Shown piece by piece: positions 37,018 to 44,831 of a stretch of 64,000 nt of DNA. The stretch is from Polycyclovorans algicola TG408. Lineage in GTDB: Bacteria > Pseudomonadota > Gammaproteobacteria > Nevskiales > Nevskiaceae. The notes beneath the pieces were generated by a model. The model was not told the origin of the DNA and searched no databases. It was given only the letters and a program-made list of their open reading frames with translations. The stretch lies in contig NZ_JOMH01000001.1 of assembly GCF_000711245.1 (NCBI RefSeq), forward strand, positions 3,280,830-3,344,829, given 5' to 3'. Each line of letters starts with the position of its first letter. Positions within the stretch are counted from its first letter, which is position 1. A program made the position numbers and the translations under genes.

Positions 37018-38331
37018 ATGACCCACACAACGCCCCACCCCTCCGGCCACACCGTCCTGGTGGTGGGCAATGGCGGCCGCGAACACGCACTGGCGTGGAA
37101 ACTGGCCCAGTCGCCTGATGTGGCGCGCGTGCTGGTCGCGCCCGGCAATGCCGGCACAGCCAACGAGCCCGGCTGCCAAAACGTCGAGATCGCCGCCAGT
37201 GATCTGCACGGTCTGGTCGCACTGGCACAACGCGAGCAGGTTCATCTGACCGTGGTCGGGCCAGAGGGACCGTTGGCTGCGGGGCTGGTCGACGCGTTCC
37301 GCGATGCCGGCCTGAGAATTTTCGGCCCCACCCAGGCCGCTGCGCAGCTTGAGGCCAGCAAGTCGTTCACCAAGGATTTTCTCGCCCGCCATCAGATCCC
37401 CACCGCGCGGTACGCGGTCTTCACCGAGATCGCGCCGGCCCTGGTCAATCTGCGTGAACGCGGGGCGCCCATCGTCATCAAGGCCGACGGCCTGGCCGCA
37501 GGCAAAGGGGTTGTGGTGGCCATGACGTTGGCCGAGGCCGAGGCCGCAGTGGAAGACATGCTGGGCGGCAGCATGCTGGGCGAGGCCGGGGCGCGCGTGG
37601 TGATCGAAGATTTTCTCGACGGCGAAGAGGCCAGCTTCATCGTCGTCGCCGACGGCATCCACTACCTGTCGCTGGCGACCAGCCAGGACCACAAGCGCGT
37701 CTTCGATGGCGACGCCGGCCCCAACACCGGCGGCATGGGCGCCTATTCACCGGCGCCGGTGGTGACCGACGCCATACACGCCCGCATCTGCCGCGAGATC
37801 ATCGAACCCACCCTCGCCGGCATGGTGGCCGAGGGCACGCCGTTCACCGGCTTTCTGTACGCCGGACTGATGATCGATGGCGACGGCGCTGCGAAGGTCA
37901 TCGAGTTCAACGCCCGTCTCGGCGACCCGGAGACGCAGCCGCTGCTCAGCCGCCTGCGCAGCGACTTGCTGGCGCTTCTCGATGCGGCGGTTGATCACCA
38001 ACTTGATCACCACCACGCCGACTGGGACCCCCGGGCGGCGCTTGGCGTGGTGATGGCGGCCGAGCACTATCCGGCCACCCCGGCCAAAGGCGATGTCATC
38101 AGTGGACTCGGCAATGTGCCCAGCGACGTCAAGGTGTTTCACGCCGGGACGGTGCTGCAGGCAGGCGAGGTGCACACCCATGGCGGTCGGGTGCTGTGCG
38201 TGGTCGGCCTGGGCGAGGACATCCGTGCCGCCCGGCAGCGCGCCTACCAGGGTGTTGCGGCCATCAGCTGGCGCGGCGCGCATCACCGCAGCGACATTGG
38301 CTGGCGTGCAATTGCCCGACTGCCCGGCTGA
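37018..38331 (+). CDS. purD: Phosphoribosylamine-glycine ligase
   Basis: Purine-synthesis enzyme of 437 residues with the ATP-grasp fold. N-terminal VLVVGNGGREHALAWKL, the ADGLAAGKGVVVA ATP loop and the FNARLGDPETQPLL active-site segment are intact. ATG at 37018 lies 20 nt after the upstream membrane-protein stop, so some read-through from that operon is possible. Confidence 0.97.
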   Translation: MTHTTPHPSGHTVLVVGNGGREHALAWKLAQSPDVARVLVAPGNAGTANEPGCQNVEIAASDLHGLVALAQREQVHLTVVGPEGPLAAGLVDAFRDAGLRIFGPTQAAAQLEASKSFTKDFLARHQIPTARYAVFTEIAPALVNLRERGAPIVIKADGLAAGKGVVVAMTLAEAEAAVEDMLGGSMLGEAGARVVIEDFLDGEEASFIVVADGIHYLSLATSQDHKRVFDGDAGPNTGGMGAYSPAPVVTDAIHARICREIIEPTLAGMVAEGTPFTGFLYAGLMIDGDGAAKVIEFNARLGDPETQPLLSRLRSDLLALLDAAVDHQLDHHHADWDPRAALGVVMAAEHYPATPAKGDVISGLGNVPSDVKVFHAGTVLQAGEVHTHGGRVLCVVGLGEDIRAARQRAYQGVAAISWRGAHHRSDIGWRAIARLPG

Positions 38332-38564
38332 AGAGGCCCTGTGGCGCCGCCCTGCCCGCCCGGATGCGGCAATCGATGTCGCCGTTGCCGGGGCAATCTG
38401 GCACAATGCGCGGCTCGGTCGCGAGCATTGGAGGCGCGATGACCACGCTGGCAAGTGCCTCCCCTGCCCGGATCGCAACAACCAAGATTTCACTTACTCA
38501 TCGCTGATCACCATCCGCCATGACGTCATGGCGGGTCACGTGCCACCACTACAGGAGATGGCCA

Positions 38565-39173
38565 ATGCCCTCCCGAGCGACCCGGAAGGAAGCTGACATT
38601 CCCGCCGCCGAGACCAAGGCCAAGAAGGCGCCCGCAAAAGCCGCCGCGAAGCCAAAAGCGACCAAGGCGGCAAGCGCCCCGGCCAAGGCGTCAGCCAAGG
38701 CAGCGCCTGCGCCAGCCAAGGCGCCTGCGGCCACCAAAAAGCCGGCCAAGCCGGTGCCGGCGGGCGAGTTGACCGAGGCCATGCTGCGGGCAATGCCCGA
38801 AGACGACTACATGAACGAAGCGCAGACCGCGTTCTTCCGTGCGCGCCTGCTCGAAATGCGCATCGAAGTGCTGTCGCGTGAAGTCGATGCCAAAGAGCGC
38901 TTGCACCAGCGCGAGGTCTTTGCCGACCCGGCCGATCGTGCCACCGCCGAAGAAGAGCACTGGCTTGATCTTCGACTGCGCGAGCGCGAATCGTTGCTGT
39001 TGCGCAAGATTGATGAAGCGCTGAAGCGTCTCGCTGATCGCGAATACGGTTATTGCGAGAAAACCGGTGATCCGATTGGCATCCCGCGCTTGCTGGCACG
39101 CCCCACGGCCACGGTCTGCGTCGACATCAAAGGTCAGGACGAACGCGTCGAGGCACAATACCGCGACCGTTGA
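38565..39173 (+). CDS. dksA: DksA-family regulator with incomplete zinc ligands
   Basis: A 202-residue DksA. A 60-residue Ala/Lys/Pro-rich N-terminal tail (AAETKAKKAPAKAAAKPK...) precedes the coiled coil. The tip acidic pair is kept in FADPADRATAEEE (Asp121, Asp124), as needed for action in the RNA polymerase secondary channel. The zinc finger has only two of four cysteines: Cys164 (YCEKTG, Thr167 in the second place) and Cys185 (VCVDIK, Ile188 in the fourth). P. aeruginosa DksA2 is similarly zinc-independent. ATG 38565 has an AGGAG ribosome site. A tRNA-Pro gene follows by 14 nt. Confidence 0.9.
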   Translation: MPSRATRKEADIPAAETKAKKAPAKAAAKPKATKAASAPAKASAKAAPAPAKAPAATKKPAKPVPAGELTEAMLRAMPEDDYMNEAQTAFFRARLLEMRIEVLSREVDAKERLHQREVFADPADRATAEEEHWLDLRLRERESLLLRKIDEALKRLADREYGYCEKTGDPIGIPRLLARPTATVCVDIKGQDERVEAQYRDR

Positions 39174-39187
39174 ACAGGTAGGTTTGT

Positions 39188-39269
<82 letters not shown>

Positions 39270-39275
39270 TCCGTG

Positions 39276-39313
39276 AACACGAAACCCGCCTCAGAGGCGG
39301 GTTTCGTGTTTTT
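39276..39313 (+). terminator. Intrinsic terminator after dksA / tRNA-Pro
   Basis: A perfect 15-bp stem (AACACGAAACCCGCC / GGCGGGTTTCGTGTT) with loop TCAGA, then TTT. It ends the dksA-tRNA-Pro transcript; the arms are long enough to work from either side. Confidence 0.85.
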
Positions 39314-39339
39314 GCAGCCTGATCCGATCGGCTCCGCCC

Positions 39340-39876
39340 TCACCCGCTGATCAGCGACTCGACATCCGGCAGCTTGGCGTCTTTGCCTTCCCACCCCTGC
39401 AGCGCCAGCCAGGCCCGCTCACGCAGCAACTGGTCCTTGGCGTGGGCCATCACCGCCTTGTCGATGGCCACGCGGCGTGCATCGTCATCGGCAACCGAAG
39501 CGGCCACAATCAACTGTCCCACCGCGTCGCGCAGGGTCAGGTTGGCCGTCTCAAGTTCGGTCGGCTCAGCGCCCGCGCGGGCCAGCACGTCTTGCCCGCT
39601 CGTCGCGCGCTGGTTCAGGGTCGCCAAAGCCTCGGCAAGCGCCGGGCTACCCCCGACTTCCTGCTGCAACTCCGTCGCCAGCGCGATGAAGCATTTCAGT
39701 TCATGCCGGTCGTAGCGGTACTGCAACGGCAGGCGCTGGGCCATGAGGTGCAGGCAACCGACAATCAGTTGCGCCTGCTCCTGGGCGAGCTTATTGTCGG
39801 GATCAACCGCCGGCATCACCACGTCGGTCATGGCCTTGATCAGCGTTGGAATTTGAAAGGTCGCGCGCAATTCCAT
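39340..39876 (-). CDS. Unknown protein linked to phosphotransferase gene
   Basis: A 178-residue, mostly helical protein with no signal peptide: LRATFQIPTLIKAMTDVVMPAVDPDNKLAQEQAQLIVGC is followed by two more helical stretches. Its ATG lies one base after the stop of the phosphotransferase gene, so it almost certainly works with it. No known family was recognised. Confidence 0.6.
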   Translation of the reverse strand: MELRATFQIPTLIKAMTDVVMPAVDPDNKLAQEQAQLIVGCLHLMAQRLPLQYRYDRHELKCFIALATELQQEVGGSPALAEALATLNQRATSGQDVLARAGAEPTELETANLTLRDAVGQLIVAASVADDDARRVAIDKAVMAHAKDQLLRERAWLALQGWEGKDAKLPDVESLISG

Positions 39877-39877
39877 G

Positions 39878-41074
39878 TCAGAGCACCTTTTCCAATTGAG
39901 TGCGTAGGTCTTCGAGCAGCGGATACGAAATGCCCGCCAGCCAGCCGACCAGAACGTCCTGATGCGTCTTGCCGTTGCTCGGCGCACGAATACCGGTGGC
40001 CAGCGTAATGGCCATGCATTTGTAGCTGTTGAGAATGTCGTAGTACTGCAGGGTCTTGTGGTTGACGGACAAACCGGACGCCTGCTCGTAGCGCTCGCCG
40101 AATTCCGCCAGCGTCATCAGGCCGCCGACCAGGAAGGTCTTGCCGTCTTCAGCGAGGTGACCGAAGGGCGATTTCGCCGCCCAGGCCAAGTCTTCGTGGC
40201 GATCGCCGAAATACGCCAGCTCCCAGTCCAGAACTGCGGTGATGCGATAGTCAGGCTCGGTGAACAGGAAGTTGCCGACCCGGTAATCACCGTGCACCAG
40301 CGACAGATGGTCCACCGGCGGCATGTTGCGGCGCAGCCAGCTCATCGCCAAACGCATCAGCGGCACGTCTTCGTTGGCGTCTTCCTCCCACACCCGCTCC
40401 CAGTGGTTGAGGTTCCACTCCACCGATTGCGTCCCCAGCTCGGGCACGTCGTAGGCCGACAGATCGGCGTTGCGCCAGTCGAAGGTGTGCGTGGCCGCCA
40501 GCAGGTCGACGAACTGTTTACCGAGGACCGGGCGAATCTCCGGCCGTATGAACGTACTCACCCCACTGGGGCCACCCGCGCCCGCGGTCGGCTTGGCCAC
40601 GCCCTGGGCAAAGCCGTAAACGATGGCCGGGTACGGCAAATAATCGCCATAGGGGTCCATCCAGAAGGTCGGCGGCACCGGCACCACGCCCTCCATGGCC
40701 TTGATGACCTGAAACTCGCGCAGCCGACTGGTTTCGGTAATGGCTTCCGACGGCTCCATGCGCAGCACCATCGGCGTCGAGGTGCGTCCGACGCCGGGCT
40801 GGTCCCAGTCGAGCACGAACGCCATCTGCAGCTTCGACGCGCCACCCGACAGCCAGCGCGCTTTCGACAGGGTGAAGTCACCGCCGATCTGGCTGCGGAT
40901 CAGCGCTTCGGTGCCCGACTGCAAGGTGTCGAGGGTGACCTTTTCAAACGGCGGTCCGGCGCGGCGCTCCAGCTTGCGGGTCAGCACCCGATCCAGCTCT
41001 GTCTCGCACGGGTAGCGCTGGCGCAGATGCGCAATCCACTCCGCGCCCGGGCGGTTCTTGTCCACAGCTTGCAT
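39878..41074 (-). CDS. APH-fold phosphotransferase (ACAD10-like)
   Basis: A 398-residue aminoglycoside phosphotransferase-fold protein. Catalytic LVHGDYRVGNFLF (Asp) and the metal-binding AVLDWELAYFGDRHEDL are intact, and GGASKLQMAFVLDW resembles the ATP loop of ACAD10-type kinases. These act in hydroxyacyl-lipid catabolism. Strong AAGAGGAGAT ribosome site upstream. The adjacent gene upstream (42607-43575) is in the same orientation but is split off by the IS5/MITE insertion. Confidence 0.82.
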   Translation of the reverse strand: MQAVDKNRPGAEWIAHLRQRYPCETELDRVLTRKLERRAGPPFEKVTLDTLQSGTEALIRSQIGGDFTLSKARWLSGGASKLQMAFVLDWDQPGVGRTSTPMVLRMEPSEAITETSRLREFQVIKAMEGVVPVPPTFWMDPYGDYLPYPAIVYGFAQGVAKPTAGAGGPSGVSTFIRPEIRPVLGKQFVDLLAATHTFDWRNADLSAYDVPELGTQSVEWNLNHWERVWEEDANEDVPLMRLAMSWLRRNMPPVDHLSLVHGDYRVGNFLFTEPDYRITAVLDWELAYFGDRHEDLAWAAKSPFGHLAEDGKTFLVGGLMTLAEFGERYEQASGLSVNHKTLQYYDILNSYKCMAITLATGIRAPSNGKTHQDVLVGWLAGISYPLLEDLRTQLEKVL

Positions 41075-41136
41075 ACGATCTCCTCTTGTTCTTGTGACCG
41101 CGTTATTTAATGACGGGGCGCTTTAGGGCCTGTTAA

Positions 41137-42348
41137 GGATGCTCTGCACAACCCACCCAATCGGCGACAATCGTGCACCTGATCTGGCGCGTTGAAGGGA
41201 GCCAAATGAAGCAGCGGAGTTTGTCTGAGACCCGGTTTGACCGTCGCCCGAAGGCGACCAAGCGTCAGCGGTTTCTGTCCGAGATGAACGCGGTCATTCC
41301 CTGGGCTCGGCTGATGGTGCTGGTGGAACCGGTTCAACCCAAGCGCAGTGGCAAGGGTGGCCGTAAAGCCTTCTCTGCCGAGACCATGCTGCGGATTCAC
41401 TTCATGCAACAGTGGTTTGCTCTGTCGGACCCGGCGATGGAGGAAGCGCTTCATGACGTGCTGGTGATGCGTCAGTTCGCGGGGCTGGATGCGGGTGATG
41501 ACCTGATTCCGGATGAAAGCTCGATCCTGCGGTTCCGGCATCGGCTGGAAGCGCACGGCGTCGCCGATCAGTTGCTGACCGAGGTCAACGCCGTGCTGGT
41601 CGAGCAAGGCCTGATGGTCAAGGCCGGAACGATTGTTGATGCCACCCTGATTCACGCGCCCAGCTCGACCAAGAACAGCAGCGGGCAGCGGGATCCGGAG
41701 ATGCACCAAACGAAGAAGGGGAACCAGTGGTACTTCGGCTGCAAGGCCCATATCGGCACTGACGCCGACTCGGGGCTGACGCACAGCGTGGTGGTGACCC
41801 CGGCCAACGTCAACGACGTCACCCAAGCCCATGCGTTGTTGCATGGAGACGAAGAACAAGCCTTTGGCGATGCGGGTTATCAAGGCGTTGAGAAGCGCCA
41901 GGAGCATCAGGGCAGCACCACGCAGTGGCACATCGCCATGAGACCCGGCAAGCGGCGCACGCTTCCGGACACCCCGCTGGGCAAACTGATCGACCAGATT
42001 GAACAGGCCAAGGCGCGGATACGCGCCAAGGTCGAACATCCCTTCCGGGTGATCAAGCGCCAGTTCGGCTACCTGAAGACCCGCTACCGGGGCCTCGCAA
42101 AGAACCGCGCTCAGATCGTCACCCTGTTTGCTCTGACCAACCTGTTTCAGGCCAGACGACGATTGATGCTGGCAGGCGAGGTGTGTCCGTGAAACGGGTT
42201 TTGCAGAGAAATGCCCTCGAAATCGGGCAAATCGCCCCTGATCGAGCCGGGAATCCGACAACAGCCGCGCCCTCACCACGGGCTCCACTGTAAATGCGGA
42301 ATCAACCACGCCCAGCACTGGGGCTGAATGCGTCAGTGCAGTGCATCC
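41137..42348 (+). mobile_element. IS5-family insertion sequence, 1212 bp
   Basis: Terminal repeats GGATGCTCTGCAC (left) and GGATGCACTGCAC (right, complement) match 12 of 13. The ends are flanked by TTAA at 41133-41136 and 42349-42352, a 4-bp target duplication fitting the YTAR sites of this family. The single transposase gene fills the middle. It inserted in the left arm of a MITE-like element. Confidence 0.8.
41206..42192 (+). CDS. IS5-family transposase
   Basis: A 328-residue DDE transposase: N-terminal HTH-like part (SAETMLRIHFMQQWFALSDPAMEEAL), then TIVDATLI (first Asp), AFGDAGYQGV (second Asp) and RAKVEHPFRVIKRQFG (Glu, in the Y/R-type E box). All three catalytic residues are present and the frame is unbroken, so the element may be active. 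ATG at 41206 is chosen; 11 upstream codons also read through. Confidence 0.93.
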   Translation: MKQRSLSETRFDRRPKATKRQRFLSEMNAVIPWARLMVLVEPVQPKRSGKGGRKAFSAETMLRIHFMQQWFALSDPAMEEALHDVLVMRQFAGLDAGDDLIPDESSILRFRHRLEAHGVADQLLTEVNAVLVEQGLMVKAGTIVDATLIHAPSSTKNSSGQRDPEMHQTKKGNQWYFGCKAHIGTDADSGLTHSVVVTPANVNDVTQAHALLHGDEEQAFGDAGYQGVEKRQEHQGSTTQWHIAMRPGKRRTLPDTPLGKLIDQIEQAKARIRAKVEHPFRVIKRQFGYLKTRYRGLAKNRAQIVTLFALTNLFQARRRLMLAGEVCP

Positions 42349-42606
42349 TTAACAATTGGCGCATCGCTGCGGCCGAGTCGGTTCTGGCCTTGGGCGAGGC
42401 GGGAGAAGCGAGGTTTGGTCATTCCAAATAAGCGACGACCAACGAAGTCCAGGGCCATAACCGGCCGGCCCCTTCGGGTTGCTGTCTGTTTTTCCGCCAT
42501 GCGGCGTTGCTCCTTCGTCATTTGGAATAACCAGATTTCCTCAGTCGCGCCTTGCCTGGCAAGAAAACAGACGGCAACGCAGCGATACGGCAATTGTTAA
42601 CAGGCC

Positions 42607-43575
42607 CTAGTAACGGGCGCGAATGGCATCCCGGTGCCGCGTCAAATAGGCCCGGCTGAGGCCCATCTGCTGAACGCCGTAGCCCAGTCTGCCATCGCAA
42701 TTGACGCGCATGAACGCCTGCAGGTAGGTGTTCGACGGATACGGCGCCCAGTAATTGCTGTTGATGGCGGAGTAGGTCATCGCGAAGGTTTTGCCGCGCA
42801 CATCGGTGACCTCCAACTCGCCGCCCATCGGCACCGCCTTGCGGTAGTCCTGTCGGCCTTTGGACGAGACGATGCCGTAGGTCTTGCCGTGCTCCATCAC
42901 ATAGCCGCTGATGTGCGGTCCCATCGCGTCAGTGGTGGCGATGTCGTGACCGGTGAAAAAGTGCACGGTCAGGGCCTCATCAAAGCTGGCGTGCCACCAG
43001 ATGACCGAGGAATTGTCGCGCTCGGGACGCGGGCCCCAGCTGCGGTCGCCGGTGTCAACGCAATCAACCTTGTAGCGCTTGCCACGGGCGATCAACTCGC
43101 CGGTGATGCGGTAGGTCACGTCAAAGTGACCCGACCACGAGGTGTCCCACGCCGGGTTAGTGCGCTTGGCCGCCATCGGGTCCATCTCGGGGTCGTTCAG
43201 ATCGTAGGGCTCGTGCAGCGCGACAAACTCCAGCTCAAATCGCGTGTCGTCAATGCCCTCGTACTTGACCTTGTAACTGCGCGTTGGGTCGCTGGCCTCG
43301 ACGGTCAAGCCATTGGGTAACGAGAACGACAACAGCGACTTCGGACACGGCAGATGTTGCTGGTTATCGATGTACAGCTGCTCTTCCCAAAGATCGGTGA
43401 TGCGGTCGTGCAACGAGATGTCGCACATGCACACCCCCAACATTGGCCGCGCCATGAAATACACGATGCCGCTGACCGTGGTGCCGGGCACATGGAACGG
43501 GAGCGCAATGGTTTCGACCCACTGCCAATGAGAATCCTTGTTGAAATGGAACTCAGCGTCTTCCGGTTTGATCAT
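42607..43575 (-). CDS. DUF7064/lipocalin-like protein of unknown function
   Basis: A 322-residue protein without signal peptide, probably a beta-rich lipocalin-like/CrtC-type fold (KRYKVDCVDTGDRSWGPRPERDNSSVIWWHA is a typical patch). The family is often next to APH-type phosphotransferases in lipid or steroid-related operons, as here. Its stop TAG at 42607 is formed by the end of the MITE-like element, so the C-terminus (RDAIRARY) may have been trimmed by that insertion. Confidence 0.65.
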   Translation of the reverse strand: MIKPEDAEFHFNKDSHWQWVETIALPFHVPGTTVSGIVYFMARPMLGVCMCDISLHDRITDLWEEQLYIDNQQHLPCPKSLLSFSLPNGLTVEASDPTRSYKVKYEGIDDTRFELEFVALHEPYDLNDPEMDPMAAKRTNPAWDTSWSGHFDVTYRITGELIARGKRYKVDCVDTGDRSWGPRPERDNSSVIWWHASFDEALTVHFFTGHDIATTDAMGPHISGYVMEHGKTYGIVSSKGRQDYRKAVPMGGELEVTDVRGKTFAMTYSAINSNYWAPYPSNTYLQAFMRVNCDGRLGYGVQQMGLSRAYLTRHRDAIRARY

Positions 43576-43760
43576 AGGGGACTCCTCATCGATGGCTGTT
43601 GGCGCGTTTTTATCAACGGCTCGGGGGCAAGGCGGCACAGAACTTTGATGTGCGACGCTGCAGTAAAAATCATACGGTACCTTACCAATTACGGAAAAGT
43701 CGGCAACAGTCCCGAGGCCCGGGCATAGTGGTCACGACTCCGCTGAGAACTCCAAACACC

Positions 43761-44831
43761 ATGGTGCAATCCCTCCGACTGCTGGGCGCGGTGCTGCTTG
43801 TCTGCGTCATACCGCTTGCCCACGCTGATGACCAACCGGCGCCGGTCGAAGTGGCCCCGCTCGAAACCTCTGACGACGGTCTGCGCCTGCAGCTGACAGG
43901 CATCATCAGCACACCCCGCGCCTCGCAGTTGTCGGCCCGCGTCGACGGATTGCTCGCCGAAGTGGCGGTCGACGCCGGTGACGAGGTCAAAGCCGGCGAT
44001 GTCGTGGCCACCCTCGACGACACCCTTGCGCGCCTTGCCGAACGTCGCCTCGATGCCACGGTCGACGAAGCCCGCGTCGCCTTTGCCGAGGCCGAGCGGC
44101 TGCTCAGCGAGGGCGAGCGCCTCGGTGCGCGCGGCAACCTCCCCGCCAGCGAAGTCGAAACCCGCCGAGCCGCCGTCGGCCAGGCGCGCGCCGCCCTCGC
44201 CCGTCTGCAGGCCGAGGCCGCCGAGGTCCGTGAGACCCGTCGCCGACACGCGCTGGTCGCGCCGTTCGACGGTACGGTGAGCCTGCGCCTCGCGGAAGCC
44301 GGCGAGTGGGTCGCCACCGGCACCCCCGTCCTGGAGCTGATCGACCTCAAGGGTCTGCGCCTCGACATGCAGGTTCCGCAGCAGGCCTACCGCGAACTGG
44401 CCCTGGATCAACCGGTACAGATCAGCCTAGATGCCGAGGACGAAAAACGGATCGGTCGCATCAGCGCGCGGGTGCCCAGCGCCCGTTCGGACGGCCGTAC
44501 CTTCCTGCTGCGGGTGGCCTTCAACAAGCCGCCCGAAGATGTCGTGCCCGGCATGTCGGCGACTGTCGCGCTGCCGTTGCAGCGGGGTGAGCAGACCGCG
44601 CGGGTGCCGCGCGACGCGCTGATCCGCCGTGCCGACGGCAGCACCCGCGTCTGGGTTGCCGACATGGACACGGATCCGCCGCAGGCCCGTGCCGTCGATG
44701 TGGTGGCTGGGCGCCCGCGCGGGGACTGGGTCGAAGTGCGCGGCGAGCTCGCCGACGACGCAATGCTGGTGGTGCGCGGTAACGAGCGCCTCACCGAAGG
44801 CCAGACACTGGCCATCGAGGCGCGCGACTGA
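43761..44831 (+). CDS. RND efflux periplasmic adaptor (membrane fusion protein)
   Basis: A 356-residue adaptor: signal peptide MVQSLRLLGAVLLVCVIPLAHA, a lipoyl half with GDEVKAGDVVATLDD, an alpha-helical hairpin (about 85-155) rich in Glu/Ala/Arg, the second lipoyl half (HALVAPFDGTVSLRLAEAGEWV) and a beta-barrel domain. It links the inner-membrane pump to an outer-membrane channel. Its stop overlaps the permease start by one base; no TolC gene is nearby. Confidence 0.92.
   Translation: MVQSLRLLGAVLLVCVIPLAHADDQPAPVEVAPLETSDDGLRLQLTGIISTPRASQLSARVDGLLAEVAVDAGDEVKAGDVVATLDDTLARLAERRLDATVDEARVAFAEAERLLSEGERLGARGNLPASEVETRRAAVGQARAALARLQAEAAEVRETRRRHALVAPFDGTVSLRLAEAGEWVATGTPVLELIDLKGLRLDMQVPQQAYRELALDQPVQISLDAEDEKRIGRISARVPSARSDGRTFLLRVAFNKPPEDVVPGMSATVALPLQRGEQTARVPRDALIRRADGSTRVWVADMDTDPPQARAVDVVAGRPRGDWVEVRGELADDAMLVVRGNERLTEGQTLAIEARD

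Larger units (their letters stand above)
41124..42609. repeat. MITE-like inverted-repeat element, interrupted by IS5
   Basis: After removing the IS5 element and one copy of its target duplication, 270 bp remain, with about 32-bp terminal inverted repeats. Left end: TAGGGCCTGTTAA at 41124-41136, continuing CAATTGGCGCATCGCTGCG from 42353. Right end: its complement at 42578-42609, with two mismatches. Both ends carry TA. The interior has further inverted pairs such as GGTCATTCCAAAT (42417-42429) and ATTTGGAATAACC (42520-42532). No transposase lies inside, so it is non-autonomous. The 42193-42606 stretch has no other gene. Confidence 0.65.

Noticed and set aside
38390-38420. TTGCCG and CACAAT near dksA as a sigma-70 promoter
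   Set aside because: The boxes are only 11 nt apart, too short to be functional as read.
41107-42318. Long open frame on the minus strand opposite the transposase
   Set aside because: A shadow of the transposase: it covers the whole gene in antisense and shows no domain; the plus-strand DDE residues are clear.
42333-42593. 86-codon minus-strand frame inside the MITE-like element
   Set aside because: It lies within inverted-repeat DNA and reads through both arms; more likely a by-product than a gene, although such frames are often annotated.
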